A stretch of DNA of 64,000 nt from Carnobacterium_B sp040274945 (GCF_040274945.1 NZ_JBEMAR010000003.1:62001-126000), one strand, 5' to 3'. Positions 8,350 to 17,130 are shown, numbered from the stretch's first letter. Program-made: numbers and translations. Notes: a model not told the origin generated them from the letters alone.

Positions 8350-8470
8350 AAATAAAAAAGGCACACCTATAGGACAGTAGTACTGTCCCACAGGTGTGCC
8401 TTTTTGGCACTACTCTGCTATCACACATGTGTGATCCGGCCGCATGAACCTCTAAGAGTTCACCGCCTGT
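8350..8470 (-). ncRNA. czcD/NiCo-type metal riboswitch with terminator
   Basis: On the minus strand a four-way junction can be drawn by eye. P1 pairs ACAGG (8466-8470) with CCTGT (8390-8394). P2 is TGAAC/GTTCA (8445-8462), P3 is the 16-base ATCACACATGTGTGAT (8420-8435) and P4 is GTGCC-AAAAA-GGCAC (8396-8410). The junction strands are G-rich (CGG, TGCGGCCGG, AGCAGAGTA), as in the NiCo family. The 3' strands of P4 and P1 are also the 5' arm of a strong terminator (GGCACACCTGTGGGACAGT, 8381 to 8399 region) that ends in a U-rich tract. Metal binding should therefore prevent termination and switch the ATPase gene on. The class name rests on recalled consensus; the competing folds are seen directly. 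Confidence 0.8.
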
Positions 8471-8545
8471 TCAGATTTAATTGGCTCTCATTCTTACATT
8501 AGCTATAAGAAAGAAGAGCAAGTTAAATTAGATTTATATACACTT

Positions 8546-8574
8546 ATAATACCATTTACTAATTGAAGTATCAA
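8546..8574 (-). promoter_or_regulatory. promoter of the riboswitch-controlled ATPase gene
   Basis: On the minus strand TTGATA (8569-8574) and TATTAT (8546-8551) are separated by exactly 17 bases. The predicted transcript starts about 70 bases before the riboswitch aptamer. Confidence 0.75.
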
Positions 8575-8607
8575 TTGTTACTCCACTTTTACTGAATTCA
8601 ATCGAGT

Positions 8608-9447
8608 TTACTCTATCAATCCAAGATGGAGAAAGGCTTTCTCTAGTCCGTCATTATCAACACTATCGGTTATGTGATCAGCCATAGCTTTTATTTCTTT
8701 ACCGTCATTTCCCATTGCTACACCTATTTCACAATACTCAAGCATAGGAATGTCTACTTTTGCATCGCCAAAGGCTATCGTGTTCTTCCGTTCAACTCCA
8801 TGATGTTCTAACAAGTTTTTGATAGCTGTCTGTTTTGTAATGTTTGCTAAGGCAATATCTCCAAACAAAGCTTGTTCACCTATACCTCCCCAAGTACCTA
8901 ATTGAAAGTCAGAAAAAAAATCGGCTGCAGCTAGGTAATCTTCATACTCTTCTAAAATGAAACTGATCTTGTTCACGTCAGCTCGATACAATTGACCATC
9001 AAAAATCATTTCTGGAAATGCTTGTCGTACCGTCATAGCTTCTGCTCCGGGTTTTTCCTTATAAGCAACATACTCTTTAACCGTTTGCTCTCCACGTGTC
9101 TCAAACTGTTCACTTGCAAATAATCCGTTATTAGACTCTAAATAAAAAGCTAATCCACGATTGTTCAACCAATCTACAATTGATTTTTCTTGTTCTATCG
9201 TTATTAATTGATGTAACACAACTTTATCGGCACTTTCAACATAGTTGCCATTTCCACCAATATACCCATCAAAACCGATTTCTAATAGTTCATCATACAT
9301 TTCAGCCTTGCTGCGTCCAGTCACCGGGTACACTTTATGACCGTTGGCTTGTGCAGCTTTAATGGCTTTGACTGCTGAATTCGGTAATTCATTAGAATAG
9401 TTTACTAATGTACCATCCACATCTAAAAAAATATAGTTTAATTCCAT
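8608..9447 (-). CDS. Cof-type HAD-family phosphatase
   Basis: The 279-residue protein starts MELNYIFLDVDGTL, the HAD motif I with both catalytic aspartates. TGRSK is motif II, and GDAKVDIPMLEY with the following GVAMGND is motif IV, which place it in the Cof/IIB subfamily of sugar-phosphate or flavin phosphatases. The start at 9445-9447 is set by AAGGAGG seven bases before it; the longer frame runs back towards the upstream gene. It follows the phospho-beta-glucosidase gene by 55 bases on the same strand and probably shares its transcript, so a sugar phosphate is the likely substrate. Confidence 0.82.
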   Translation of the reverse strand: MELNYIFLDVDGTLVNYSNELPNSAVKAIKAAQANGHKVYPVTGRSKAEMYDELLEIGFDGYIGGNGNYVESADKVVLHQLITIEQEKSIVDWLNNRGLAFYLESNNGLFASEQFETRGEQTVKEYVAYKEKPGAEAMTVRQAFPEMIFDGQLYRADVNKISFILEEYEDYLAAADFFSDFQLGTWGGIGEQALFGDIALANITKQTAIKNLLEHHGVERKNTIAFGDAKVDIPMLEYCEIGVAMGNDGKEIKAMADHITDSVDNDGLEKAFLHLGLIE

Positions 9448-9502
9448 AGTAACCTCCTTAAAAAAGGTCATGCTGGACAACAAGCATGACCATTAAACAA
9501 AA

Positions 9503-10939
9503 TTATCCTTTTGTGTATTCTACGTTTTCACCATTAGACGCAATGACTTGTTTGTACCAATCAAAGGATTTCTTCTTCGAACGCTTCAATGTTCCATTGC
9601 CTTCATTATCGCGGTCTACATAAATAAAGCCATAACGTTTTTTCATCTCACCAGTTGATGCGGAAACCAGATCGATACATCCCCAACTCGTATACCCTAA
9701 AATTTCTACACCATCTTTATCCACAGCGTCTTTCATTGCTTCGATGTGTTGTTTTAGATAATCGATACGGTAATCATCCACTATAGATCCATCTGCATTA
9801 GGTGTATCGACTGCTCCTAATCCATTTTCAACTACAAATAATGGTTTTTGATAGCGGTCATATAATTCATTGATTGTAATGCGGAAACCGATTGGATCAA
9901 TTTGCCAGCCCCATTCGCTTTCTTCTAAATAAGGATTTTTAATGGAATCAAATATATTCCCGCCTGCTTTTTCTTGGCCATCTTGGGCGGCAGAAACTCG
10001 TGAAGAATAATAAGAGAACGTAATATAATCAACCGTATGGTCCTTCAATAGTTCCTTATCGCCTTTTTCAAAAGGAATTTCGATTCCTTCATTAGCCAAG
10101 CGTTTCAAAGCATAATTAGGGTATTCGCCACGAGACTGTACGTCAATAAAAAAATAATTTTCTTGATTGTCTACTTGAGCTTGACGAACATCTGCAGGAT
10201 TTGGTGTATTCGGATAATACTGTCCAGCTGCGATCATACAGCCGACTTTATTTTCTGGATCTACTTCATGCGCGATTTTGGTCGCTAACGCACTGGCTAC
10301 TAATTCATGATGGGCTGCTGTATATTTTACTTGTTCTTCGTTTTCTCCTTCTTCAAATACTAATCCAGCTCCCATAAACGGTGCATGCAATAGCATATTG
10401 ATCTCATTGAAAGTGATCCAATACTTTACTTTTCCTTTATAACGATTAAATAATACAGTGACAAGATTTTCATAAAAATCGACTACTTTACGACTGCGCC
10501 AACCCCCATATTCTTTAATCAAATGGATTGGCATATCAAAATGTGTGATTGTAACAATAGGTTCGATGCCGTACTTAAGACATTCATCAATAAGGTTATC
10601 GTAAAATTGTAACCCTGCTTCATTTGGTTCAGCCTCATCACCTTTTGGAAAAATACGTGTCCAAGCTAGACTAAAGCGATAAGATTTAAATCCCATTTCT
10701 CCAAATAAAGCGATATCTTCCTTATAATGATGATACATATCAATGGCTTCTTTAGCTGGATAAAAATGCTCCTCATCGAAGTCCAGATGTTTCATTTTTC
10801 CTGTTATGATTGGGTAACGGTCTTCTCCAATTGGAACGACATCTACATTCGCTAAACCTCGGCCATACGCGTTATAACCACCTTCACTTTGATTAGCAGC
10901 AGTAGCCCCGCCCCAAAGAAAATCTTTATTAAATCCCAT
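9503..10939 (-). CDS. 6-phospho-beta-glucosidase, glycoside hydrolase family 1
   Basis: The 478-residue protein begins FLWGGATAANQSEGG, typical of GH1. TFNEIN near residue 178 holds the acid/base glutamate and VVENGLGAVD near residue 370 the nucleophile. A KKRYGFIYVD segment near 425 and the following lysine-rich part fit the 6-phosphate binding loop. It would split phosphorylated beta-glucosides delivered by a PTS; no PTS gene is adjacent. The start has AGGAGG upstream. The promoter carries a cre-like site, and a divergent RpiR regulator is encoded upstream. Confidence 0.92.
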   Translation of the reverse strand: MGFNKDFLWGGATAANQSEGGYNAYGRGLANVDVVPIGEDRYPIITGKMKHLDFDEEHFYPAKEAIDMYHHYKEDIALFGEMGFKSYRFSLAWTRIFPKGDEAEPNEAGLQFYDNLIDECLKYGIEPIVTITHFDMPIHLIKEYGGWRSRKVVDFYENLVTVLFNRYKGKVKYWITFNEINMLLHAPFMGAGLVFEEGENEEQVKYTAAHHELVASALATKIAHEVDPENKVGCMIAAGQYYPNTPNPADVRQAQVDNQENYFFIDVQSRGEYPNYALKRLANEGIEIPFEKGDKELLKDHTVDYITFSYYSSRVSAAQDGQEKAGGNIFDSIKNPYLEESEWGWQIDPIGFRITINELYDRYQKPLFVVENGLGAVDTPNADGSIVDDYRIDYLKQHIEAMKDAVDKDGVEILGYTSWGCIDLVSASTGEMKKRYGFIYVDRDNEGNGTLKRSKKKSFDWYKQVIASNGENVEYTKG

Positions 10940-10978
10940 ATTTTTTCCTCCTAGTAATTCAGTTTTATCTTACTCTCA

Positions 10979-11008
10979 TCTTATCTAAACGGTTTCATTA
11001 TTTCAATC
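10979..11008 (-). promoter_or_regulatory. promoter of the phospho-beta-glucosidase gene with cre site
   Basis: On the minus strand TTGAAA and TAAGAT are 17 bases apart. Between them lies TGAAACCGTTTAGA (10984-10997), which fits the CcpA cre consensus TGWAANCGNTNWCA with one mismatch. CcpA binding there would block the polymerase, giving glucose repression. Confidence 0.7.
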
Positions 11009-11075
11009 GTCTAGATACAATTAGTAGGTTCCTACACATACTTTCTAAATTTTACGATTGCTCTTGTAAAACCCC

Positions 11076-11102
11076 TACACAAAAATATATACTATTTGTG
11101 TA
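11076..11102. promoter_or_regulatory. inverted repeat, candidate RpiR operator
   Basis: TACACAAA (11076-11083) and TTTGTGTA (11095-11102) are perfect complements around an AT-rich centre that contains a -10-like TATACT. The repeat lies 16 bases before the RpiR gene and is a good candidate autoregulatory and divergent operator. Confidence 0.55.
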
Positions 11103-11118
11103 AAGAAGGAGTCTTTTT

Positions 11119-11997
11119 ATGCTACTCATTGAACGATTAAAACATACTTCATTTTCAGATGCTGAACAATCATTAGTAAATTATCTCATCAATCATCCTG
11201 AAGACTTACAAGATATGACAACTCAAAAAATTGCGAATTTAACTCATACTAATCCTACGAGCCTTATTCGTGTAGCGAAAAAAATGGGATTTACAGGATG
11301 GCTAGATTTGAAAGAAGCTTACCTTGAAGAATGGCAGTACCTCAATAGCCACTTTACAGCTATTGACGCCAACTTACCGTATGATCAAGCGGATCATTTG
11401 GTTTCTATTGCCCATAAAATAAGCACATTACAACAAAATACTATTCAGGATACTTTATCATTAATAGATTCTAAAGATTTGGAATACGCACAAAAACTCT
11501 TACTAAATGCTGACGAAATCAAAGTATTTGCGAGCCAAACTAATGCACTCATTGCTCAAGATTTCATAACTAAGATGCGTAGGATCAATAAAAAAATTAC
11601 TATTTCTTCCACTTATGATTACAGTACGTATGAAGCTTTTAACAGTGGTAACCGAACTTGTGCCCTTATTATTTCATACACAGGTGAAGATGATTCCTTC
11701 ATAAAATGCATGGACATTTTGAAAAAACAAGGAGCTTCCACTATTAGCTTAACAAGTATAGGAGATAATCCTATTGCAACACATAGCGATTGTTCATTAA
11801 AAATCACTACTCGAGAAAAACTCTATTCTAAAATCGGAAACTTTACCTCAACCACATCTGTCATTTATCTATTGAACCTTTTGTATTCTATCGTCTTTAC
11901 TGCAGATTATGAAATGAACTTGAACCACCTCATTCAAATCGGTCGTTCAACAGATACCCGAAAAACAAACATCGACATCATTAAAGAACAGTCTTAA
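11119..11997 (+). CDS. RpiR-family transcriptional regulator (beta-glucoside locus)
   Basis: The 292-residue protein has an N-terminal helix-turn-helix of the RpiR type (residues 1-75, with TTQKIANLTHTNPTSLIRVAKKMGF) and a C-terminal SIS domain (from about 110) that binds phosphosugars. It is divergent from the phospho-beta-glucosidase gene, with a candidate operator between them. The likely role is to control that gene in response to a beta-glucoside phosphate. GAAGGAG lies just before the ATG. Confidence 0.88.
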   Translation: MLLIERLKHTSFSDAEQSLVNYLINHPEDLQDMTTQKIANLTHTNPTSLIRVAKKMGFTGWLDLKEAYLEEWQYLNSHFTAIDANLPYDQADHLVSIAHKISTLQQNTIQDTLSLIDSKDLEYAQKLLLNADEIKVFASQTNALIAQDFITKMRRINKKITISSTYDYSTYEAFNSGNRTCALIISYTGEDDSFIKCMDILKKQGASTISLTSIGDNPIATHSDCSLKITTREKLYSKIGNFTSTTSVIYLLNLLYSIVFTADYEMNLNHLIQIGRSTDTRKTNIDIIKEQS

Positions 11998-12061
11998 TTG
12001 GATAAGTAAATTTAAGGAAGGAGAAGGGATATCTAAATACTTCTTCCTCATTTATAAACAC

Positions 12062-12090
12062 AAAAAAACGGGAAGCTCATTGCCTCCCGC
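12062..12090 (-). terminator. terminator of the GAPDH gene
   Basis: On the minus strand CGGGAGGC pairs with GCTTCCCG (one mismatch) and seven T follow. It lies 15 bases beyond the stop of the GAPDH gene. Confidence 0.8.
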
Positions 12091-12104
12091 TAATTAAAAT
12101 TAAT

Positions 12105-13118
12105 TTATTTAATATTCGCAAAATGTTCTAACGTTCCTACCATATTAGCCACAAAACCGTACTCGTTATCATACCAAGCAACCGTTTTGACTAATTGTCC
12201 GTTCGTTCCCTCGATGACTTTTGTTTGAGTGGCATCAAAAATCGAACCTGCTGGTACCCCGATAACATCTGAAGATACGATTTCGTCTTCATTGTATAAG
12301 AATGCCTCAGATGCAGCTTCTTTCATTGCCGCGTTGACTTCTTCCACTGTTACTTCTTTATTCAAAACAGAATACAGTTCTGTCATTGAACCTGTAATGG
12401 TAGGAATTCTGATGGCTGTTCCGTCAATTTTCCCTTCCAATTCAGGAATAACTTTTCCTACCGCTTTGGCAGCACCTGTTGAAGATGGAATGGCGTTTTG
12501 TGCTCCTGCACGATTTTTGCGTCCACCTGGTGAATCTTGCAATGCTTGCGATGCTGTGTACGCATGGATCGTTGACATCAACGCACTATTGATTCCATAT
12601 TTTTTGTTCAAAACGTTTGCCATTGGTGCTAAACAGTTCGTTGTACAAGATGCTGCAGAAATAATTTCATCATTTCCATCCAGCGAATCATGATTTACTC
12701 CATAAACAATTGTTTTAGTGTTGTCTACTTCTGCACCTGAAGCTTTCACTGGCGCGGAAATCAATACTCGTTTTGCTCCTGCATCTAAGTGAGCCTGTGA
12801 TTTTTTCGCTGAAGTATAGAAGCCCGTACATTCCAGAACGATGTCGATTCCTAGATCGCCCCATGGTAATTGACTTGCATCTTTTTCTGCATAAGCTTTG
12901 ATTTCTTTTCCATCTACCACAATTGCGTCATCCCCAATTGATACTTCATATGGAAAGCGTCCTTGTGCGGTGTCATATTTTAACAAATAAACCAAGTCGT
13001 CATTATCCGTCAAATCATTGATTGCGACAACCTCTAAATCTGTGTCTTTTTCCAACATCCGGCGCAGTGCTAAACGTCCAATCCGACCAAACCCATTAAT
13101 TGCTACTTTTATTGACAT
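12105..13118 (-). CDS. gap: glyceraldehyde-3-phosphate dehydrogenase
   Basis: This 337-residue glycolytic enzyme oxidises glyceraldehyde 3-phosphate to 1,3-bisphosphoglycerate with NAD. The Rossmann start is INGFGRIGRLALRRM, the catalytic cysteine is in SAASCTTNCLAP near residue 155, and WYDNEYGF is near the C-terminus. The gene stands alone, without pgk or tpi beside it, and carries its own terminator. AGGAGGAA precedes the start. Alone-standing gap genes are common in lactic acid bacteria. Confidence 0.97.
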   Translation of the reverse strand: MSIKVAINGFGRIGRLALRRMLEKDTDLEVVAINDLTDNDDLVYLLKYDTAQGRFPYEVSIGDDAIVVDGKEIKAYAEKDASQLPWGDLGIDIVLECTGFYTSAKKSQAHLDAGAKRVLISAPVKASGAEVDNTKTIVYGVNHDSLDGNDEIISAASCTTNCLAPMANVLNKKYGINSALMSTIHAYTASQALQDSPGGRKNRAGAQNAIPSSTGAAKAVGKVIPELEGKIDGTAIRIPTITGSMTELYSVLNKEVTVEEVNAAMKEAASEAFLYNEDEIVSSDVIGVPAGSIFDATQTKVIEGTNGQLVKTVAWYDNEYGFVANMVGTLEHFANIK

Positions 13119-13468
13119 GAATAGTTCCTCCTTCTTTAGTTGAATCTAATTTTATGGTACCGCTTTTACAATGAAATTTCCAATTGTTTGCATTATTCAT
13201 TTTGGTTTGATTCCATTCGTCTGTTTTTAGTGCTAATAATAGAGAATTTAGGATGATTCTCTAATTTAAAAAAATTAATTTCTTTCGAAATCAGCTTATG
13301 TATTTTTGAAAACGGTCCAAATTTCTATACATTCATAGAAACAGTCTACGATTATAAGCAAGGTGTTTTAACAAAGTAAAATTAAATGTTACTATAAATT
13401 TAACTTATATAGTTTCGGTGCTCTAAATTTTTAGGCTAGTTAGTTATATACTTTAAGGAGGAGATAGT
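13119..13468. other. intergenic region between gap and the DUF305 gene
   Basis: The 350-base stretch contains the gap promoter region (minus-strand TAAAAT at about 13149-13154), a 7-bp inverted repeat AGAGAAT/ATTCTCT (13241-13262), and TTGAAAACGGTCCAA at 13306-13320, which fits a looser cre consensus with one mismatch. AAGGAGGAG at the right end is the binding site of the next gene. No gene or relic was recognised. Confidence 0.4.
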
Positions 13469-13930
13469 ATGAAAAGTTACATTCGTTTTGGTTTAATGAT
13501 TTTGACCTCTACTGTTGTGATGTATTTTTTAATGTTCTTCAATATTTTTGAACTGTCTCATTTTACGTTTAGTGAGACTCGAGTCTATATGTCTATTATG
13601 ATGGGATCTGTAATGGCCATTATCATGCTGCTGTTTATGTGGAAAATGTATCAAAAGAAAAAATTGAATTACATTATTTTAGGCGTTTCTATTCTTACGT
13701 TTGGTACTTCGCTTTGGTTGGTAAGAAGTCAAGCAACTATTGATGATTCTTCTTGGATGAAAGCAATGATCCCTCATCACTCAATTGCTATCCTAACCAG
13801 TGAACGAGCAGATGTATCTGATCCTCGTGTACAGGAACTAAGGGATACCATTATTAAAACTCAAAAAGAGGAAATTGCAGAAATGAAAAAACTAATCGAA
13901 GACATTGAAGAGAATGGAGAAACAGAGTAA
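13469..13930 (+). CDS. membrane-anchored DUF305 protein
   Basis: The 153-residue protein has about three transmembrane helices in residues 5-87, then a soluble C-terminal part with WMKAMIPHHSIAILTSERA (from residue 97), the histidine pair motif of DUF305. Such proteins are often found with copper and metal handling genes, but the molecular role is unsettled. The gene is alone, preceded by AAGGAGGAG and followed by a terminator. The paired histidines suggest metal binding, which is inference. Confidence 0.8.
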   Translation: MKSYIRFGLMILTSTVVMYFLMFFNIFELSHFTFSETRVYMSIMMGSVMAIIMLLFMWKMYQKKKLNYIILGVSILTFGTSLWLVRSQATIDDSSWMKAMIPHHSIAILTSERADVSDPRVQELRDTIIKTQKEEIAEMKKLIEDIEENGETE

Positions 13931-14002
13931 AATTCTGATTTATCTTTGCGTAGTCCTATTGCTATCCAAGACAACAACCTTTAGATATATACCAGTCAAT
14001 TC

Positions 14003-14045
14003 AAAAAAGTCTGCAGGAGTCAATGACTACTACAGACTTTTTTTT
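14003..14045 (+). terminator. terminator after the DUF305 gene
   Basis: AAAAAAGTCTG (14003-14013) pairs with CAGACTTTTTT (14033-14043), and the T tract continues. It ends the DUF305 transcript. Confidence 0.8.
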
Positions 14046-14090
14046 ATATCTATAAAGAAAATAAAAAAATTCTAATCTACTCCGTGTCTC

Positions 14091-14165
14091 ACTGAAACAA
14101 TATCTATGATTGCTAGTTACTTGGCCCATTAAGAAATAATTAAAGGATTAAAAAGAATTAGAAGC
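14091..14165 (+). pseudogene. relic of a fetB-like 3' end
   Basis: In one frame this reads TETISMIASYLAH, a stop, then EIIKGLKRIR. The end of intact fetB reads TTSIASVIASYLAYKEFYTAR. About 45 bases are clearly alike at the DNA level (TGATTGCTAGTTAC shared exactly). The remainder of the gene is absent. It is a short dead fragment of a FetB-family gene, 8 kb from the live copy. Confidence 0.65.
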
Positions 14166-14234
14166 ACATGTTATCCGTAGTAGACTCTAATCAGCAAAAC
14201 CATTGATTTTTGACCTTTGTTTATAAAAAAGAAG

Positions 14235-14284
14235 ATAAGAACCCCACATATTCTTTTGGATAAAAAGACACGTGGGATTCTTAT
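14235..14284 (-). terminator. terminator of the GH114-like gene
   Basis: ATAAGAA-CCCAC and GTGGG-TTCTTAT arms with one mismatch (14235-14247, 14272-14284) are followed on the minus strand by TCTTCTTTTTTAT. It lies about 140 bases past the stop at 14422. Confidence 0.65.
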
Positions 14285-14421
14285 ATAAATAAAACTTATT
14301 ATTTTTCGATAGAAACTCTAATATTTCTTACTATTATCATTAAACTTTATATGTCAACTGTTTAGAAAGCGCCTGTCTCCCGATTTCCTTTCTTATCATC
14401 TTTTGTTCCAGCCAATTCGAT

Positions 14422-15267
14422 TCAATTATCCAACTCAACTGAATCGGATATATAATACTGCCAGCCTCTTTTAGTCGCATAGTCATGGACATCTTTAGCC
14501 AGCTCTTTTTTTGTAGAGTATTCAAGCAAATAGATCTCTTTCCCAGCTTTATCAACTGTATCTAAATAATTTAAGTAGTAGGTTTGATTTTCTTTTGTTT
14601 GAGTACTCAGCTTATCTTCCTCAAAATCAATAGCTGAAAAGACGGTTTCTTGGTTTACACCAGTCAAAATATCATCTAGTTGCTGATTTTGCTGTAAATA
14701 TGCACTAACAAATTCATTTCCTCCATTAATAAGGACCGGTTTGCCATAGCTCATGAGTGTCTTTAAGATTTTTTCCACTCCAATATACGTTTCTTTTGTT
14801 TGAAATTGCCAGTATACATCTACATTATCGATCCAAAAGCCATCAATTCCCTTATCAAGTAGTTCGTTAGCTAAAGTAACGGCACTAAATTTTTGCCAGT
14901 CTTCATTGGTTACATCGACCCAATATTCTTCTTCCCAATTTTCATAAGGCCTCAAAGTAAGATACTGAAATTCTTCATAGTAAGGCCTGTAAGTTTCCAA
15001 TGATCCTACATTTAAATAACTATAAACTTTTTGTCCTCGATCTTGCATCTCAGTAATTTCTGCTTCGGAGAGATTTTGTGCATCAATAATGACCGTTTCG
15101 TAACCTTCACTAGCTTCGATTGCTTCACTTCCATCTAAACTCAAAAATACACCATACTCACCTGTATTTTCGAGTTTACTGTTGCTTTTTCCTTCTAAGT
15201 TTGCACAACCTGTTACTCCTAAAATAACCATTGCTCCTATCAAAAAGCGTATCGCAGTAGTTTTCAT
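14422..15267 (-). CDS. GH114/TM1410-like lipoprotein (endo-alpha-1,4-polygalactosaminidase family)
   Basis: The 281-residue protein starts with a lipoprotein signal peptide whose lipobox is VTGC at residues 18-21, so it is anchored outside the cell membrane. The mature part resembles the GH114 fold: YSYLNVGSLETYRPYY near residue 82, then DGFWIDNVDVYW near 140 and VLINGGNEF near 173. Related enzymes cut alpha-1,4-linked galactosamine polymers, so it may act on an extracellular polysaccharide. It stands apart from other exopolysaccharide genes. A 71-codon frame overlapping its end is a shadow. Confidence 0.75.
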   Translation of the reverse strand: MKTTAIRFLIGAMVILGVTGCANLEGKSNSKLENTGEYGVFLSLDGSEAIEASEGYETVIIDAQNLSEAEITEMQDRGQKVYSYLNVGSLETYRPYYEEFQYLTLRPYENWEEEYWVDVTNEDWQKFSAVTLANELLDKGIDGFWIDNVDVYWQFQTKETYIGVEKILKTLMSYGKPVLINGGNEFVSAYLQQNQQLDDILTGVNQETVFSAIDFEEDKLSTQTKENQTYYLNYLDTVDKAGKEIYLLEYSTKKELAKDVHDYATKRGWQYYISDSVELDN

Positions 15268-15300
15268 TTAATGGCTCCTTTATCTCTCTCGCTATCTATT

Positions 15301-16260
15301 TTAATCTAAACTAAAATCCAATTCCGGTCCTGCTGGAACGATGCCGGTCGGATTGATATTTTTATGACTGCGGTAATAATGGTCTTTGATGTGCTTAAAG
15401 TTCACTGTTTCCGCTATTCCTGGCCAGTTGTATAATTCTCGTGTGTAGCGCCATAGGTTTTTGTACTCTGTAATGCGTTTGATATTGCATTTGAAATGAC
15501 CGTGATAAACACTGTCAAAACGAATCAATGTAGTGAATAAACGCCAGTCTGCTTCCGTAATTTGCTCCCCTACTAAGTAACGATTCTCTTCTAGGCGTTC
15601 TTCAAGTTCATCTAGCGCAGCAAATAAATTCAACACTTCTTCTTGATAAACTTCTTGCTTCGACGCAAATCCAGCTTTGTACACTCCATTATTAACTGCA
15701 TGATACACTTTCTCATTGATCTCATCAATTTCTGGACGCAATGCTTCAGGATAATAATCGCCTTCCTTTGCACCGACGTCATCAAATGCGGAGTTTAAGA
15801 TACGCATGATTTCAGAAGACTCATTATTTACAATTTTATTTTGTTTCAAGTCATATAAAACAGGCACAGTCACTCGTCCACTATAACCTGATTCCACATG
15901 CGTATAGACTTCATAAAGATAATTTGCATCAATGACTGGATCTGGAATCACACCTTCTTCTGAATCAAATGTCCAGCCATTTTCGGCCATCAAAGGATTC
16001 ACAATAGATACCGATATCATCTCTTCTAACCCTTTTAGGTTACGCATGATTAATGCACGGTTTGCCCAAGGACACGCCAACGCTATGTACAAATGATAAC
16101 GTCCAGGTTCTGCTTTAAAGCCGGCTTCACCAGTTGGTCCAGCACTTCCATCCGGCGTGATCCAATTGCGGAATTGTGATTCCTGACGAATGAATCTCCC
16201 TCCATTGCCTTCTGTGTCGTACCATTGATCATGCCATTTACCATCTACTAATAATCCCAT
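15301..16260 (-). CDS. glutathionyl-hydroquinone reductase (Xi-class GST, YqjG/ECM4 type)
   Basis: The 319-residue protein has the ALACPWANR segment near residue 62, whose CPWA motif defines the Xi class of glutathione transferases. These enzymes remove glutathione from glutathionyl-hydroquinones. The C-terminal helical domain includes ITEADWRLFTTLIRFD. Xi-class proteins imply that the cell has glutathione, made or imported. It is one of three glutathione-linked enzymes in this window, with gfa and adhC. AGGGGAA precedes the ATG. The neighbouring HxlR regulator and quinone reductase suggest a quinone-stress theme. Confidence 0.88.
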   Translation of the reverse strand: MGLLVDGKWHDQWYDTEGNGGRFIRQESQFRNWITPDGSAGPTGEAGFKAEPGRYHLYIALACPWANRALIMRNLKGLEEMISVSIVNPLMAENGWTFDSEEGVIPDPVIDANYLYEVYTHVESGYSGRVTVPVLYDLKQNKIVNNESSEIMRILNSAFDDVGAKEGDYYPEALRPEIDEINEKVYHAVNNGVYKAGFASKQEVYQEEVLNLFAALDELEERLEENRYLVGEQITEADWRLFTTLIRFDSVYHGHFKCNIKRITEYKNLWRYTRELYNWPGIAETVNFKHIKDHYYRSHKNINPTGIVPAGPELDFSLD

Positions 16261-16336
16261 TGTTATTCCCCTTTCAACTACTGATCTTTATCGCTTATAT
16301 TATTTGTCTTCTCTTTTATTATAGGTAGAGCTTAAT

Positions 16337-16729
16337 TTATAATCCAGGAATCGGTTCAACTAACAAAGCTTTATGATTCGTGGCGTAATAAATCACTTGC
16401 TTCAACACTAAATCACTCGTCCAAAAAGGAACACCAGCTTTACCAGCTAACTCACAAAAAGTTTCAAAATCAAACTCCCCAGATTGTGCTCTTTGTACAG
16501 CTATTTTGATAGCTTCGGAATTACTTTGTTCAGCAACTTTTTTCGGTTTCCCATTCAAAGGCAAGTCGATGGAACTGTTTTCATCAAAATAACGGTACAG
16601 TCCTTCTGCAACTAAATAATCATAGCGTTTTATGCCTAACGTTTTGAATTCCTGCATTAATTGAGCAAATCCACCTGCATTTTTTTCAGCATAGACAGCT
16701 TTTTCAATCTCTTGTTTGTTTAAACTCAT
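16337..16729 (-). CDS. DUF1398 family protein
   Basis: The 130-residue soluble protein matches the DUF1398 pattern: a repeated helical start, GIKRYDYLVAEGLYRYF, and EFDFETFCELAGKAGVPFW in the C-terminal half. The function is unknown. Its start has an AGGAGA site. It follows the HxlR regulator gene by 35 bases on the same strand, so the two may be cotranscribed. Confidence 0.75.
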   Translation of the reverse strand: MSLNKQEIEKAVYAEKNAGGFAQLMQEFKTLGIKRYDYLVAEGLYRYFDENSSIDLPLNGKPKKVAEQSNSEAIKIAVQRAQSGEFDFETFCELAGKAGVPFWTSDLVLKQVIYYATNHKALLVEPIPGL

Positions 16730-16763
16730 ATTTATTATCTCCTTTTAATGAATGACGCTTCGG

Positions 16764-17108
16764 TTACACTTTTGGCTTTTCAACTTCAACCGTAACTATT
16801 TCTTGATAATTTGTGCCCCAATCCTTCATCGCATCTAAAATTGGTTTTAAACTATTACCTAATTCCGTCAATGTATACTCCACACGTGGAGGGACTTCTG
16901 CAAAAATTTCACGGTCTACCAATCCATCTTCTTCCATAGACCGTAAATGTGACGTCAAAACTTTTGCTGAAACCGTTCCAATCGCTTTCCTTAGTTCGCC
17001 AAATCGTTTGGTCCCATCTAACAACTCTCTTAATATCATTACTTTCCAACGATCATTTATCAACAATAGCGTCGTCTCTACTGGACAATCCACAACTTTA
17101 TTACGCAT
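16764..17108 (-). CDS. HxlR-family transcriptional regulator
   Basis: The 114-residue winged-helix protein has the HxlR pattern: CPVETTLLLINDRWKVMILREL at the start, RFGELRKAIGTVSAKVLTSHL for the recognition helix, and VPPRVEYTLTELGNSLKPIL for the wing and end. Relatives such as YodB and HypR sense quinones or disulfide stress through a cysteine near the N-terminus, and Cys8 is in that position here. The gene is divergent from a QorB-like quinone reductase gene, its probable target. Confidence 0.88.
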   Translation of the reverse strand: MRNKVVDCPVETTLLLINDRWKVMILRELLDGTKRFGELRKAIGTVSAKVLTSHLRSMEEDGLVDREIFAEVPPRVEYTLTELGNSLKPILDAMKDWGTNYQEIVTVEVEKPKV

Positions 17109-17130
17109 AGAAACCCTTATCCCTTCACAT

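Noticed and set aside
8283..8366. 28-residue extension of the metal ATPase
   Set aside because: It would start within the end of the riboswitch terminator and lacks a binding site, whereas the ATG at 8282 has a strong one.
14340..14555. 71-codon open frame on the minus strand
   Set aside because: It overlaps the 3' end of the GH114-like gene in another frame, has no recognisable domain and no binding site of its own.
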